Part shown: positions 1 to 13,923 of the stretch, piece after piece | How the letters are laid out: every line of letters starts with the position of its first letter | Position numbering within the stretch: the stretch's first letter is position 1 | Origin: Sipunculus nudus | Lineage: Eukaryota > Annelida > Sipuncula > Golfingiida > Sipunculidae | DNA length: 64,000 nucleotides | Assembly: GCA_026874595.1 (NCBI GenBank) | Contig: CM049314.1 | Coordinates: 55,101,812-55,165,811 of the forward strand | Reading direction: 5' to 3' | Notes under the pieces: generated by a model | Told to the model about the DNA's origin: nothing | What the model saw: the letters and a program-made list of their open reading frames with translations, nothing else | Database searches by the model: none | Translations under genes and position numbers: made by a program

Positions 1-1362
1 GTCCCTCCGGAAATATTTTCTAATGTTAAAAGCCTATATTCCTTTACGTTACATCAAATATTTATGCTGCAAAATCAGACGGGCAAATGTACATGTGTGT
101 TCTCTGCTGAGGTTTAATTTTGACATTCGGCAGTCGTGAGTAAGTATTTGTTCAGCAGCATTCCATACATTCCAGACACTAATAATGAGTGCACCAATTT
201 GCAGCAGTAATTAGTTCAATTTTCAGCCAGCAGATGTCACTCAATTTAATGTAACTCAATGCACAAAGTTTGAAAATTATATACTACTCAAGTAACAAAA
301 TAGCTTTTTGTTATCACACATACTTTTGTTGATGAAAATTTGCCAAAACCAATCAAAGGGAATATAAACCTTTAACAACCAAAGCGGGATTTTTACAATG
401 GGTAGTTTCACATGCTCTCATCAGGTGGCAGCAATCGACACCGACCAAGCTGATATAATGGCGCATTCGAAAAGATTAAACTGGTTTCGGCCACTTCAGG
501 AAAACCATCGACTTAACAATAGCGAAACCAAAACTGGCTTTGGCGAAACTGCGAAACCATCTCCGGAGAAAGATAGTGGTGCAATTTCGTCAATTATTTT
601 ATTAATTGATACCTCTGATGCCTGTTAAATAAGCAATGATTGAGATATAAACATTCATCACGGAGGTGTTTTGAATTCAACATTACCATGTATAGGTAAA
701 GATGAGACGCACGTATCCTGTACGTCCATGTCGTCAGACACGTAGACATGTTGTAAGAAGCAGAAAACTATTTTCATCATAACTGAATATATATTTGCCA
801 GTCACAATTAATAATGCTGTCACTTGGTCTCAAAGTGCCCAGGCATGGATCTCTAACTTTTGAGAAAATTTTCATCATTACTTTATTTAATTAATGATAA
901 ATAATTTACGAAGTTATCAGTATTTTCTATTCTAACCGAGACCGTCCACTAAATAATACAAGGTTAAACAATACAGAACCGGTTTTTCCGGAAACGAACC
1001 AGTTTTGAATTTTCGAGTGGGCTCTAATTTTTATAGAACAAGACCGAGTCCACTGGATAAGGATATATTTTAACGTGCTCTCACCACTGCTTGTGCAGTT
1101 GTAAATGAACATTGGGTAGTTCTGAAATACAAATTTTCGTCCCATTACAGACTGAAACCTCACTTTTTTACCCATCACTAACCTCAAGGTTATACACTAT
1201 ATAATTGGTTTTTGTATGAGGTTGCATACATTGTTATATTTCAGTAATTATTGCATATATGTAAAGGGTATTCCCGGCAAAACACCATTTCTCCCGTTGT
1301 GAGAGGATTCAGAGACAATGAGAGACGCAAGGCAGTGATATATATACAAGTGTGTTTATTCG

Positions 1363-1365
<3 letters not shown>
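1..1365. other. no gene seen
   Basis: Plain AT-rich sequence. Frames at 398-628 (+) and 927-1187 (-) have no recognisable domain or splice context. Confidence 0.6.

Positions 1366-1406
<41 letters not shown>
1366..1406. repeat. (AT)n microsatellite
   Basis: Uninterrupted AT dinucleotides directly before the first copy of the 60-bp dispersed repeat. Confidence 0.95.
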
Positions 1407-1427
1407 AATGATCCAAACAGGCATTCC

Positions 1428-1486
1428 TGTCAAGCACAAACAGATAAGTTATCAGTTTTTGTGTCACGAGACTCAAAACAGCATTA
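1428..1486. repeat. dispersed 60-bp repeat, first copy
   Basis: CCTGTCAAGCACAAACAGAT, a short variable part, then GTGTCACGAGACTCAAAACA and GCATTA. A second copy in the same orientation lies at 1785-1844. This copy directly follows an (AT)n tract and the inverted pair GGAATG/CATTCC. Confidence 0.65.
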
Positions 1487-1784
1487 ATAAAAATTATATT
1501 TACAGTTCATTTGTGGTTCAAAATACGATCAACTGCTTGATTATCTACTCAAATAGTATGCATTCAAGTACGTGTGTATCAGTTAAGCTAGAAAACATAT
1601 GAATTACATGTATTAAACAAATATAGGTACACTTGTAGATGCAAGATATTACATGTGTACAACAATATATATTTACCAGTGGGGTTATAAATGTAATGTA
1701 AACCCACTCTACACGATACTGATATACTAGTACTGAAAGTAACAAATTGGTTAAATATTAAGAGTTTAGCAAAAAGACTCCCTA

Positions 1785-1844
1785 CCTGACAAGCACAAAA
1801 AGACAAGTGATAAGTTCTCAGTGTCACGAGACTGAGGCAGCATT
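1785..1844. repeat. dispersed 60-bp repeat, second copy
   Basis: CCTGACAAGCACAAAAAGAC, then GTGTCACGAGACTGAGGCAG and CATT; clearly related to 1428-1486, with a few substitutions and small indels. Confidence 0.65.
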
Positions 1845-4800
1845 TCTGGCCGATCCGTGTCATTGTCCGTACAGAAACAACAGAAGCAAATTAACATAAA
1901 ACAGTTCTCCTAGTGGAAAGCAACGAGGGACCAAGCAAATTAGGCAAATGCGAGGCAATTCTAAACCAAATATACATGATAATAATATAAAACTTTCTCG
2001 GAGTCGTCACATCTATTTTGTCCTATTTCCTTTTATACTTATACTTAATAATCCTATTCATAATCACATTTTAAACCTTGCAATTAAAAAGCCTCTGTGA
2101 TTTAATGATCCTGCCCCCTTGGCCTTCAATCGCTTTTATAGATCGCCCCGTGATGCCTAATTTTATGCTGACGAGGAGAGCTTGATTCCGAAATTCTGAA
2201 GTTCCAAAATTTCCTTAAAACATACAGTGACTGGATGTCAGACCGAAACCAAGAGAATAAGAACGTTCGGTCCTAAACCAATACCTAGACCAATGGATCC
2301 TACGCTCTTTACACAGCGCTTTACCCATAGGCCAACTACCTATATCGTAAGCGCTGTTTGTTATGACCTTGTATCCTGAATCTCTACACCAGAGGGGAGC
2401 ACGGTATTTTGGTCCAATCAAATGAGACCTTGTGCTGAAGACACGTGGTTTACCAGCCAAGCGAGGAATACACGGAGCCTATTTTGTTCATTTCGTTTTG
2501 AGTGTCAGCTCATCGCCCTGGCGACCGTTTGAACAGGCCACAGGCTCCGAGAGAATTGCCCCACGCTCCGAGAGAATAGCCCCTCACGTGGTTTCTGGGC
2601 GGAGCCTGATGCCTGTTTGTTTCAGCAGACAGGCCCATGTGCACCACTTGGTGTTTAAGTGCATCATAAACGGTCAAAGCAGGCAGCGCAAAAATCTGTA
2701 GCTTCTGTAGAAGTGCAAGATTTCCGCTGCCTCGGGAGCGTAAGGGATCCGAGAACGAGACCACTAGGTTTACCCGAATATACCATTGTCTAACTTGTAT
2801 CGGGTCCATATTCCGTAAATTATCACTATAAGTGGACTCTTAATAAGCAGTTTACCAACAGACAAACAAGCAGTGTCGGCATAAAAGCCATTTTTGTGGG
2901 GGGGGGGGGGGGTTTGTTGTTGCATTGCAAGGTACTTGTTTTATGGTACTTTATACTAAAAGAATTTCTTGAATGTTTGCCTGGTGACAAGGATCAGGAC
3001 CAAGACTAGGATCTCCGAGACCAAGACCAGCAAACGCGTAGAGATACCTTTCTGGAGTTTAGATCTCTAACCACTGGCGCCTGAAAAAATAACTGTCTTT
3101 TACTGGTGGCTGATGTGTAAGTGGTTAAGTTGTAGAAAGGTTTTGTTTCTGCATTTGACCTTGACAGACTGCTTGTGTAATGTGTTTTGAAACTATTTTC
3201 AACGAACGGGCCTTTGTTTATGACTTTAAATATGTGGGGGATCTGGGCCAATGTGGTTCATGCTGTGCAAACAAACATGCAGATTAAATATATTTGCCAA
3301 TCTTGTTCTTGAACTTTCTCATGTGTTTTATTATTTACATAATACCTGTTTTTTTATTTTGCACTTTAACACCAGTTTAGTTTCATAGACAGATAGCTAT
3401 GCAAAGTCTTCTACTGGATAGATGCTGATAGATGCTGCTGCATCAGCAAAAAATGTCGAATTCCTCAGGCTGTACGGGAAAATATGGATAACTAACTCTT
3501 TACGACAGAATTATAACTTACAAAGCTGTTGTCCTATGTACTACTTCTGTTCTGAAGCCGCTCTTTTGTTCATCTACAGGTACCTTTGCAATAACATTTT
3601 TATTTTCTCCCTCTTTTTTTCCGTTTTGGAATTCAGATCAAACTTTTCGCATGTTGTTATGGTTTTGTATGTGAGTAAACACAGTATATGTGAATCTAAT
3701 TACCGCAACAATACTGCGTGACCAGGTGTCCGATCATCCGACAATTCCAAAACAAGGCTAAGAAATATGGGAGAATAAACGCAGTCGTAACACCGATTTG
3801 AAAATCCTGCTTTGTGAGGTTGCGCGGTACCTCCACCAGGTTGCGTGCACGCTATGTTTATGGTTTGAGCCACTGATTGGGTACGGTGCAAGTGTATTTT
3901 CACTTGTGCACAGCAGTAAGCAAACGGTTTTAGAATGAAAAATTGGGAGATACCATAATATTTTAAGGAGAATACACTACTTAATGTAAACTTTACATAC
4001 CTGGTATATGTGAATAGGTCCCTTTTAAACTTATTTAGTTTCGATCCAAACTCCAAAGTTTATGATTAAATTTTCAAAGATAATTACGTTGTTTTCCACG
4101 ATAGTAGTTGATGTATAATCTAACTTTGTGATATTTTAAGATTTTAAGTTAAAAAAAACTCAGTCCATCACTATGGCTAATGTGTTACTGTTATGAAAAA
4201 AGGCTTTTGTTAGCAATGTATGTATGCAAAAACTGAAGTGCAAGAAAACGTTGAGATATCTGTGAAAGAGGAGCGTACCCAGAAGACCGCTCTTAGTTCT
4301 TGAATTATCCGATAGATGTAGCCTCCGTTCGTTGACATCCCAACCTATTTTCTGATGCCGTGATGGTGTACCTACTGTTATGCCTATGGCTATAATTCTC
4401 GTTATTTATAAACCATTTAAGACAAAGTTGTGTTACGTGCAACATAATTTTTTACCTGCGTAATGGTGAAATTATAAAATATGACCATGCTGTCTCGCAC
4501 AGCTTGCCGTAAAATTATGAAAGGCTTTATAAGAACATGCAATAATTAATATAGTTCGCTGGATTATTGTTTACCGTAAATTTCAATATATACAAAGTAT
4601 TTCCCCGTATTTATTCATAATTCCTTGATTGAGTCTCAGATTCTTTTACCTCGCCCACAGCATTCTTAAACTGTAATTATATGGTTACAGTTTTGCAAAA
4701 CACATATACTGCCACATGGTACTGTAGTTCGACCAAAATGCTCTATATATATAACGTATATGTTTAACAAATTGATAAAATAACCACCAATGATCACCGT

Positions 4801-5675
4801 TTTTTTTTTCCTCTTAGATTCAGACAACTTGACAGTTTGAAACAAACATACATGAATATATATGATTGATATATAACGAATATATATTTTTGTTGGTGGA
4901 CACATGCATGCCATATGGGAATGTTCAGTGAGGGTATATATAAATTGACATTATATGTGATAGTTTCATATCACATTTAATATAAGGATATATATTATTG
5001 TATATACACAATAAATCTCGCACTTATGGAATTACTTATCATATTATGGAAACTCATTATATTCTTTATGACAATAGTTACGTCTGCATTTTCGTCAACT
5101 TCTGAGGCTCACATGCGTCATATCTCACACTGAAAGTCCATGGAAAACACTGAATATAATATAATCCAATATGAAATGATAATCAGTTTTATTAATAACT
5201 ATGGTTTTCATTGACTTGCGAGGCTTTTATTTTTGTTTTACACAAATAAATATTAACAATACTAACAATACAAATTAAACTCTATCGAAATTTCCCGTTT
5301 GTTTTCTTGGATACACTCATATATGCAGTCATCAAATTAATCGTTTTCATATACGTATACCAATGAGGTAACATGTATATGCAGGTCTTAACCTCCTTGC
5401 GTCTACGTATTGCTACGAGAGATGTCTGCTATATGTTTACTTTCACGTGCGTGCATGTATTTCTCCTGTATAGTGCGTGCATTCTTATAGTCCATGCGTA
5501 TACAACCTTTGAACTTTGACAGTTTTATTATATATGTGTGTGTGTATTGTTATTGTTCCCATTATATATACTTTTTGCAGATTCAGAGGTTATATATTGA
5601 ATGCATATATATCAATATAACACCCTGCAGATATCCTTTGAAAATATCAACTTATAAATACGTGTTATTTCTTTA

Positions 5676-5677
<2 letters not shown>
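1845..5677. other. no gene seen
   Basis: Contains the 21-bp duplication at 2543, a 15-base poly-G run at 2898-2912 and otherwise AT-rich sequence. The 118-codon minus-strand frame at 3700-4056 resembles nothing I know. Confidence 0.6.
2543..2584. repeat. 21-bp tandem duplication
   Basis: GCTCCGAGAGAATTGCCCCA is followed at once by GCTCCGAGAGAATAGCCCCT, two copies in a locally GC-richer patch (2460-2760). Confidence 0.8.
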
Positions 5678-5728
<51 letters not shown>

Positions 5729-5729
5729 C
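5678..5729. repeat. (AT)n microsatellite
   Basis: AT dinucleotides with a single TTT interruption near 5715. Confidence 0.95.
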
Positions 5730-8372
5730 ATGAATCCTTTTTCTTCTAATCCCAGGCGGTATATACCGGCATACAGATATACGTATTTTCCTTTATATTT
5801 CCCAGTTACATGTATTTATTTGGAACCTGCTCGATATTTAATTTTAAGGGTCTGTTAAAACAAACATCCACTATAAGCAAATAATTTATAAAATTATGCA
5901 GTATATGCACATATTTTACAAGGGAAACTGGTCATATGTTATTAATTTAAAACTGCTTGTCGGCTGCACACGCAAAAACACCATGATGATGTTACCCTAT
6001 ATAGAAAGGATCTTGCATGGCCCGTACCACCCACATACTCAAAATTTATTATGCTAATAAGAGCTATACCCTGTATAATGGCGGTTATATTATATGTTTA
6101 TATTTGAGTTCATATATATTCTTATGCGCAGTGTTCACCATAAAATGTTATTCAAGGTTGTTGGAATATATTAATGATCATGTATAAAATTATATTAATT
6201 TTATGTGATGGGTCCGGGAAAATTTTACACGGCTGGTATTATATATAATATGTGGTTATACATAGAGACAGCAAGCTCTAATAAATATGGAGATAAGGCA
6301 TATTGATGTTCTTTTCATGTTACTTTTTGTAATTATATAATTTTTATGTATACCTACACTGAAAATTGACACCCTCCATGCAGACAGAAGAGCATCGATG
6401 TATCTTTACAAATACAGAAGGTGAATGCAATGTGAATCCTGAGAGAGTTGGAAAATGACTATAATTGTGACGGAGGGTCGAAAAGCCTTATATATTAATT
6501 CAAAATGATCGTGTATGTGTTTAATTTAAAACACATTATTCAGAATATGAAGATCTATATAAGTTAATGAAATATATAAATATATATACATGTATATATG
6601 TATATATATATCATAATCGAGTGTGCTAATTATTAATTCTATTAATTATTAATACCAGTACTCAGGAAAACGGAAAATTTACTACAGCAGTATACACTGA
6701 TTATCTAAAACATAATTTTTTTTGTTTGTTTTCATGATCCTTTGATAAAACGATATAATTATTTTTTTTTTACTTTCAGTATTGAATTTTTTTTTTTAAT
6801 TTGACAAGACACTGAATTCTCATTCCGAAGTATATATGAACATTGCCCCAGCCAAAAGATTGGCATTTTTGTTTTTGTTAATACCGAACACTGAATATAA
6901 TATCAATGAGCTCATTTTATCGTCAGAATACACGATTGTACCGGTCATCGTGATAAACAATGTATTATGTTAATTGGGTGCATATATATTCGCATCCAAT
7001 GGATCAGAATTCATTTCAGTTTTTAGATAACATCATATTGAAATGGAAATCATGGAAACTCTGGTATTAACTTCCCAGCAAATGCACACATGTATACCTA
7101 AATGCTAGCTTGAACTTTCGCGAAGGCTGTTTGTATATAGTCACCACAGATATACAGGAACAGGTAAATAACGTGTGTTAATTGAAATCGAAACGTTAAT
7201 TATCGACTTTTTAATTGACAAAAGAACACTTATATACTTATTATTCATTCGTTCTAAACTTACAGTTAGCGAGTTTTGCATATAAAAAATATACAGTCAT
7301 GAAGTAAGCATTTCGCACGGTAATGTTTCGGACTTGTCCCAGAAATGCATGTTGTGAAATATTCAGTTCAGGCTCCATTAATATTACCTTTAGCCTGTTA
7401 CTTTAAGACCTGTTGTTAGATGCACATTTTTTAAAGCTATATAAATGTTCTGTATGATGCGGTTTATGAAACCTTGTGGACTTTCCAAACAAGCGTGGTT
7501 TCTTAATTCAAATTTTTTATTGCTTTTCTATTTTTTTTTTTTTTTTAATTTTTAAGTCGACATTTCCAAGCCATTCAATGTTTATTTTAAGTTTTATATT
7601 TTTAACTGAAGTAAATTGGAAGTCGTATGTCAATCAATATTTAAAAAAAGTCCTTTATTCATTTAACTCTCAAACTTAAACAACCTATATACTATAAGTT
7701 TAAGGATAACACTTTATGGGTGGGGGCTATTTTAGCGCGATGCCCGTTGTATATTTATAATGCATTTTGGAATAATAGCTTTTTATGGTAGCACATTAAA
7801 TTATTTAAAATTATTTTAAAATCTATAGGCAATATCGGCCAATATCGTAATAAAAAAAGGATTCATATATCATCACGTAGATTAAATATATACTCAGCTT
7901 TCAAAATGTGTACTTTTCAAGGGATACATGCAGAGCAGTATACCTTGTGAGGAGAAACTGCGGGGGAAAATGACAAATTATAATGATAATGTGACATGTT
8001 ATAAAAGTCATCCGTTTCTACCACATTGTAAAACCCAGCCATTTAAAAAAAAAAAAACACAAAATTAAATAATTCATGCAATTTTTAATGATTAAAATCA
8101 TAAATTAATTGTTTTTGTGAAATAACTAATAACGGATCCAAGGGATGCCCAATTTAACGAGCAAAATCCCTCCCACGCTAAACACCCACGGTTGTTATAC
8201 ATACTTACGACATTTTTTTTTATTTCATTGAGAAAATGTGAAGGGAGTTAGGTTAAATATGGTAAACCATGTTGCAAGACTTATGGATGTGTGGGGAGGG
8301 TGGGTGGAGGCGGGAAGTCACTGTCACCCTCCCCGATTATTTAAGGAATTAAATTGAGCCCTGACACACCCA

Positions 8373-8375
<3 letters not shown>

Positions 8376-8438
<63 letters not shown>
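8376..8438. repeat. (AT)n microsatellite
   Basis: About 31 uninterrupted AT units. Confidence 0.95.
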
Positions 8439-8439
<1 letters not shown>

Positions 8440-10021
8440 TGTATACATGTTTGGTTTGGACGGAATCGATCAAATTTTGTTCTTATTGAAAATGAAGAAA
8501 AAAATCTTCATAAAATTGTGTGCAATATTTTATTCCAGATTTTCAATACTCCTCATACACTCATACATGTTCTCGGTAGCTAAGATATTTCACGGTGAAT
8601 CGTGATTCTTGGCATATATTAATACATCATCAATAGATACACCATGAAGTGTGTTTATGGAATATATTGATATGTATAACTGTCTTGTTTCAGGTAAGCT
8701 ACACATACAGACACATGCACACACATATATAGTACTGCATAAAGCATTAAATTGAAAAGTAAATTGGAGATCTGAGGGCTGTGTTAATGGGTTTTTGTGC
8801 CGAAGCTCCAGCAAAAATAAAAGATTCTTCAACCAACCATGCACATTGTACAGAAAATGCACATTTTAAATTACTAAACACGGGCCCGATATACATAAAT
8901 ATATATGTTTGTGTGTGTATACCATTATTATATACATTTTAACAGATATATAACGAACATTGGAAATTATATATACACGTATCTATAGGTGATTGTGTTT
9001 CATATTTATATTTTATACAAACAGACTAATTATGATGAGTCGTTTACGTAATTATATGTCATAACTATAGTTAAATCTGTAAAATAAATTTGTTATAAAT
9101 TTTGTCACAGTAAAAAAATTGCATGGTTATATAATAATCGAAATCAGGTGGTATAACTTATAATAAGTTCAGTATTATAGTAAAATCATAGCAGTGAAAA
9201 AGTTCACTTCTCTTGGTTATTTTATAAACCAAACATTTTATATAAGATGTTCAGCAAAAGTATTGTCCAGACGCAATGACCGCTGCCGCATGTGTAATGC
9301 ACAATGCCGTTCCACGCCGCGTTCACTGCGGGCCACACGACAGCTTCCGGCCATTACCGCCATTAGTTCAGCGGTGGTCGTCTGCCATTGTGTCCGGGTA
9401 AAGTTGTCGTAAAAGTTATGGTCGTTACATTCTTTGATGTAACATATCTGACCATCAGCTTCCGTTTTGTTTTTATATTGGAATTCACTTCCTTCACTTT
9501 ATATATTTTCTTAAATGCATGCCCATATATTTCTTTATTTTATAATATACTTTTATAGCCCTCCGTACATTTAAAAGTGTCCTTTGAAGGGTGTCATAAT
9601 TAGATTGTCCTCATACTGATAGCCGCATGAGCGACACTGTATATGCTGGACTGAAGGATTAATAAGATAATATAAAAGGCTTCAAAGCATGGGTGCATGC
9701 ATGCTTTAATTCTCCGAAATTTTTGTGTAAAATGATTCCATCATGTCCCGGCCATTATATATGTATCCCCATTTGTATACATGTGAAATTCAACTTTTAA
9801 TAAAGGCTTTTCAGGGACCGTATTCACTCCAATATTCACTCGATTATTTTATTATGACAGTCGACAATCGGTCTATATTTAGGAATGTATTTGACACAAT
9901 TCTATAAAGTATGACCTTAATGATATGTGTTCTTAATTAAATCATGCATGCTGTTCGACAAATATATTTAGGACAACAGATATAATCAATAATTTCTCAA
10001 TGTTGTCACCCAAACACATGT

Positions 10022-10078
<57 letters not shown>
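10022..10078. repeat. (AT)n microsatellite
   Basis: AT dinucleotides with one TTT interruption at about 10045. Confidence 0.95.
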
Positions 10079-10081
<3 letters not shown>

Positions 10082-12738
10082 AATTAAATATATTATTTAT
10101 AAAGATATTCATTTATATTATTTTACACTCACCCGAATAGAAAGATTTGGCAAACCTGTCTATTTATACATCAGTATCCTATACCTTTCCTTTGTGTGCA
10201 AATTCACTGGACAAAAAATAAAATAAAATTAATTATTGGTAATTTTTTAAACACTTAGAAAATGTTGTGCACAAGGCTGCATAATTGTTTTGTATTTTGT
10301 TTATAAATATAAACGGGAATATTTATAAAAATTATCGATATATAATAACAGATATCCCATTAATCTATGTCATTAATTGCATCTTGTCTAAACGGGGATA
10401 CTCCAGGAATAGATGTCAGTCGTGATTTAACTAATAATTAGTTATTAGGCACTAATTACCACTGTGAGAACAGCCCTCTCAGTATTAATTAGATATATGT
10501 TTACTTTATATCACTCATCTTAATTCGTGACTGCATGAACTCGAGTCACGGTGTCATGCAGTTTCAGAATACTTTGCCGTGCACGTTTAATACAGGACTG
10601 TTAATTTAGTTATTCAATTCAACAACTCTTGATTTATTCAATCATATTAAAAAAATATTATTATTGATATTATTACACTGGTATTGCGATTGAAAATCAC
10701 AGTCATTTTGAAATATAGTAAAGGTCTATTAGTATAGTCCAATCACAATATGCATACTAAACTGCAGATACATATTTGATTTTTGGAATTTAAACAATAT
10801 ATTACAAAATAATTAACTGCATGAATCCGTAGCCATGGTTTTGATCTGATGTTCTGATAGTCAAGATTCTCCAGAACTGGAGACATTTAGCACCACACAC
10901 ATGGGCCATTCGTTAAATCCGATGCAAATTTTGTTGGCGAGGAAACGCTATAGCGAATTTTATCAAATTTGACTTATACTTATCACAATAATATGGATAG
11001 TGATCTAGTAACCTGTATATATATATATATAGTACTTGCTTTCAAAACGTTTTATATGCCCACATTTGCATCAGGCATAAATTTAGGATGATAATGATGT
11101 TATCGGCAGTAGACATAACATTTCGCCGTCAAATGGTTAAAGTCATATTATTTTTATTTTTTATGTTAGATATATGATCATTCTAACAATTATCAGCATG
11201 TTTCATTGTCATTACTATATTCACATTTTGATGATAACGGCGATTGCTTATTTTGTAAAAACGCTGTATACAGAACTATATATCCACCAGTCTGTAAACA
11301 CTTGTAGGTTTGTTTATGGTATGTTTTGTTACAAAATAATCGTTAAGTCTCACAAGTAAAAATAGTTTACTGTGGGACGGGCGAGGAGTTAGAAATTTTA
11401 TTCGTTGTCGGACCGATGATGCACAGATGACGCACAGATCCCCGGAGACATCACATATGACAAAGTGGACTATGATAATCCAGAGCGCTCAACGTTTCAT
11501 TTACAACACCATTAAAACTATCTGGCCACGGCGATTACAGGCGTCTCATTCATTTAGAAAAGCTTCACCAGCCATAGAGACGGGGAATTACGCCACAGTC
11601 TCTTTCTTCTCTCATGAATCACGCGGGCAAATAACCATCAATCAAAACGCGTAGCTCCGCCCATTTCACATTCAGCAGACGACAAGCGCCTGGAGTGACG
11701 TAGAGGGATGACATGGGCCCGGCTATGCTCAGATAGATGGCATCTCGCCACACAAGTCATTTTTCATTCACGCTTATTGAGTTTAGCACACAGTTTCTCA
11801 GGTACAGAGGGACTACAGTTCCTTCTTAGCCGGCCAGGTGTTGGATAAGTCGAATTTAAGGCAAGGCGAGCCTGTATTACCGTTGGAGGGACGCTGAGAG
11901 CATGCACTGGCCGCGGAATTCTTTCACCTGTGTGTGTGTTTTTGATTGAAGTAACCCCGCGTCGATTGGGGGTGGTAAGGAAAGTACAGCACTCAGGAAC
12001 ACAACTAACCCATATATCATAGAGGGGAGTGAGGCAAAGAGATTCATAACGCCATACCCCTGTTTAAATGCCGCTATCATGGGCACAGGGTAAGATATTT
12101 TGCCATAGGAACATCTTAAGGAACTTGCAGTGTTTAACATTCGCTCTATGAGTTAGCAGATCGTCAGCTGAGAGTGGCCGGCGAAATAACCCAAACGTCA
12201 AGGCTTGAGATGTGACGGAACTTTCGTCAGCGTGTACGTGACGCATGGGTCGACCGCGAGGAACGTTGTGTTACTTTTAATTTTTAGACAACCATTGAAA
12301 TTCATTTATATAAAAAAAGTGGAGGCCTTCTCTGAGAGGCATTCTAAATATTGTATATAGACGGCAGGGGGCTGGGACCGGCATGTATTGAGGTGTACCA
12401 AAAGACAAGACATCGTCGAAATGATGATTATCACGTGCTGCTCAAGACTTCATTTGATAGGTTTCCTTGTACTGCTGTTGGGACTGCCCAGTATAGCCAT
12501 CCAATGGATGTAAGTAACCATCGAATGCAAACATACACAATATTCATTACATAACTATATACATAATCGAACAATATACGTAAGATCTACAAATACACAT
12601 GTATACAAATATACATTTACATGTATGACGCTAACACACCCATACCCTCAAACACACACACATATATATATATATATTAGATTATAGATTATATGCATTG
12701 TATGCGTGTAATCTATGTATATACATATACATTTTAAA

Positions 12739-12739
<1 letters not shown>

Positions 12740-12796
<57 letters not shown>

Positions 12797-12907
12797 CATT
12801 TCAGAGGATTAATATGAAGACCGATCAATATACGTTCAGAGTAATACATGTATATAGCAAGACATCTCAATGTTTGTAATGTGACATATCAAAAAGAGTC
12901 CAATGCC

Positions 12908-12941
<34 letters not shown>

Positions 12942-12948
12942 CATATAT
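12740..12948. repeat. pair of (AT)n microsatellites
   Basis: A pure tract at 12740-12795 and a second, interrupted one at 12908-12948, separated by about 110 bases of ordinary sequence. Confidence 0.9.
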
Positions 12949-13510
12949 GATTGGGGTATACATAAAAATACATTATGTGTATATGAAAGCTGTCATGCAC
13001 ATTGCATATTGAAACTGCATATTAGTATGTATCTCTGAAAATGGAAAAGAAAAAGGTCTTTAATTTTTTTTCTTCTCATTGAGAACTAAGGTTTGTTACC
13101 CACAATACATTCCAACTGCTAGGACAGGTTACAAAACACAAGCTATATATGTAGAGTCGGTAACCTTGGTTATGAGGCACTAGCACGTAACACTAGCTTC
13201 TGTTTTACTATAACACCGGCTGTTTTTTTATTCCCTGTACACTCAGGTCGGGAATAATTTGCTAGTCTGTCTGCTAAAGCTCATGATATGTCAGCTTCCA
13301 TTATTGGTATGCCGTGCTTTTACTGTATACAGATTCCCGAAAAGGGTTTTTGTACACACTCATAAAAGATCACCTAAACCCCAAACCTCCCCGTACACAG
13401 TATATACAGTTCAGCTGATGTATATGCATGCATGTGGGGTACCTCTTCAGTGTATAGTCGCCCAAATGTTCTTCCTCTCCCAATCGCTGTTTTAAATATA
13501 CATAACAGAG

Positions 13511-13512
<2 letters not shown>

Positions 13513-13561
<49 letters not shown>
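13513..13561. repeat. compound (AT)n-(GT)n microsatellite
   Basis: (AT)n to 13542, then (GT)n to 13561. Confidence 0.95.
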
Positions 13562-13695
13562 CTTTAAGAAATTATCATACCATATTTATGCCGGAGTCTA
13601 TACACGGAATACTTCAATTAAGACGTTCATATATCCTTGATCTCGATATGAACCCCATGTAACACTGAAATTGATTTATTGTGTAATGTTTCAGT

Positions 13696-13753
13696 GATAT
13701 ATATATATAAAGTTATATATATATATATATATATGATAAATATACTGCGTAGG

Positions 13754-13837
<84 letters not shown>

Positions 13838-13858
13838 AGAGAGGGAGAGAGAGAGAGA
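13696..13858. repeat. compound microsatellite (AT)n-(AG)n
   Basis: Interrupted (AT)n tracts from 13696 lead at 13804 into an (AG)n run with GGGAGA and AAAGA interruptions. An open frame across it encodes only IY and RE repeats. Confidence 0.95.
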
Positions 13859-13923
13859 ATTAAAATTATTAGTTGCCTATATACATGTTAACTTTAATGA
13901 TCATATTACCCCCCCCCCCCCCC

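Larger units (their letters stand above)
5730..12739. other. no gene seen; GC-richer stretch near 11.4-12.3 kb
   Basis: Very AT-rich to 11.35 kb, apart from a CpG-containing patch at 9280-9400. From 11350 to 12260 the sequence is GC-richer with several CpGs, including the near-duplicate GATGCACAGATGACGCACAGA. No exon is recognisable. Confidence 0.55.
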
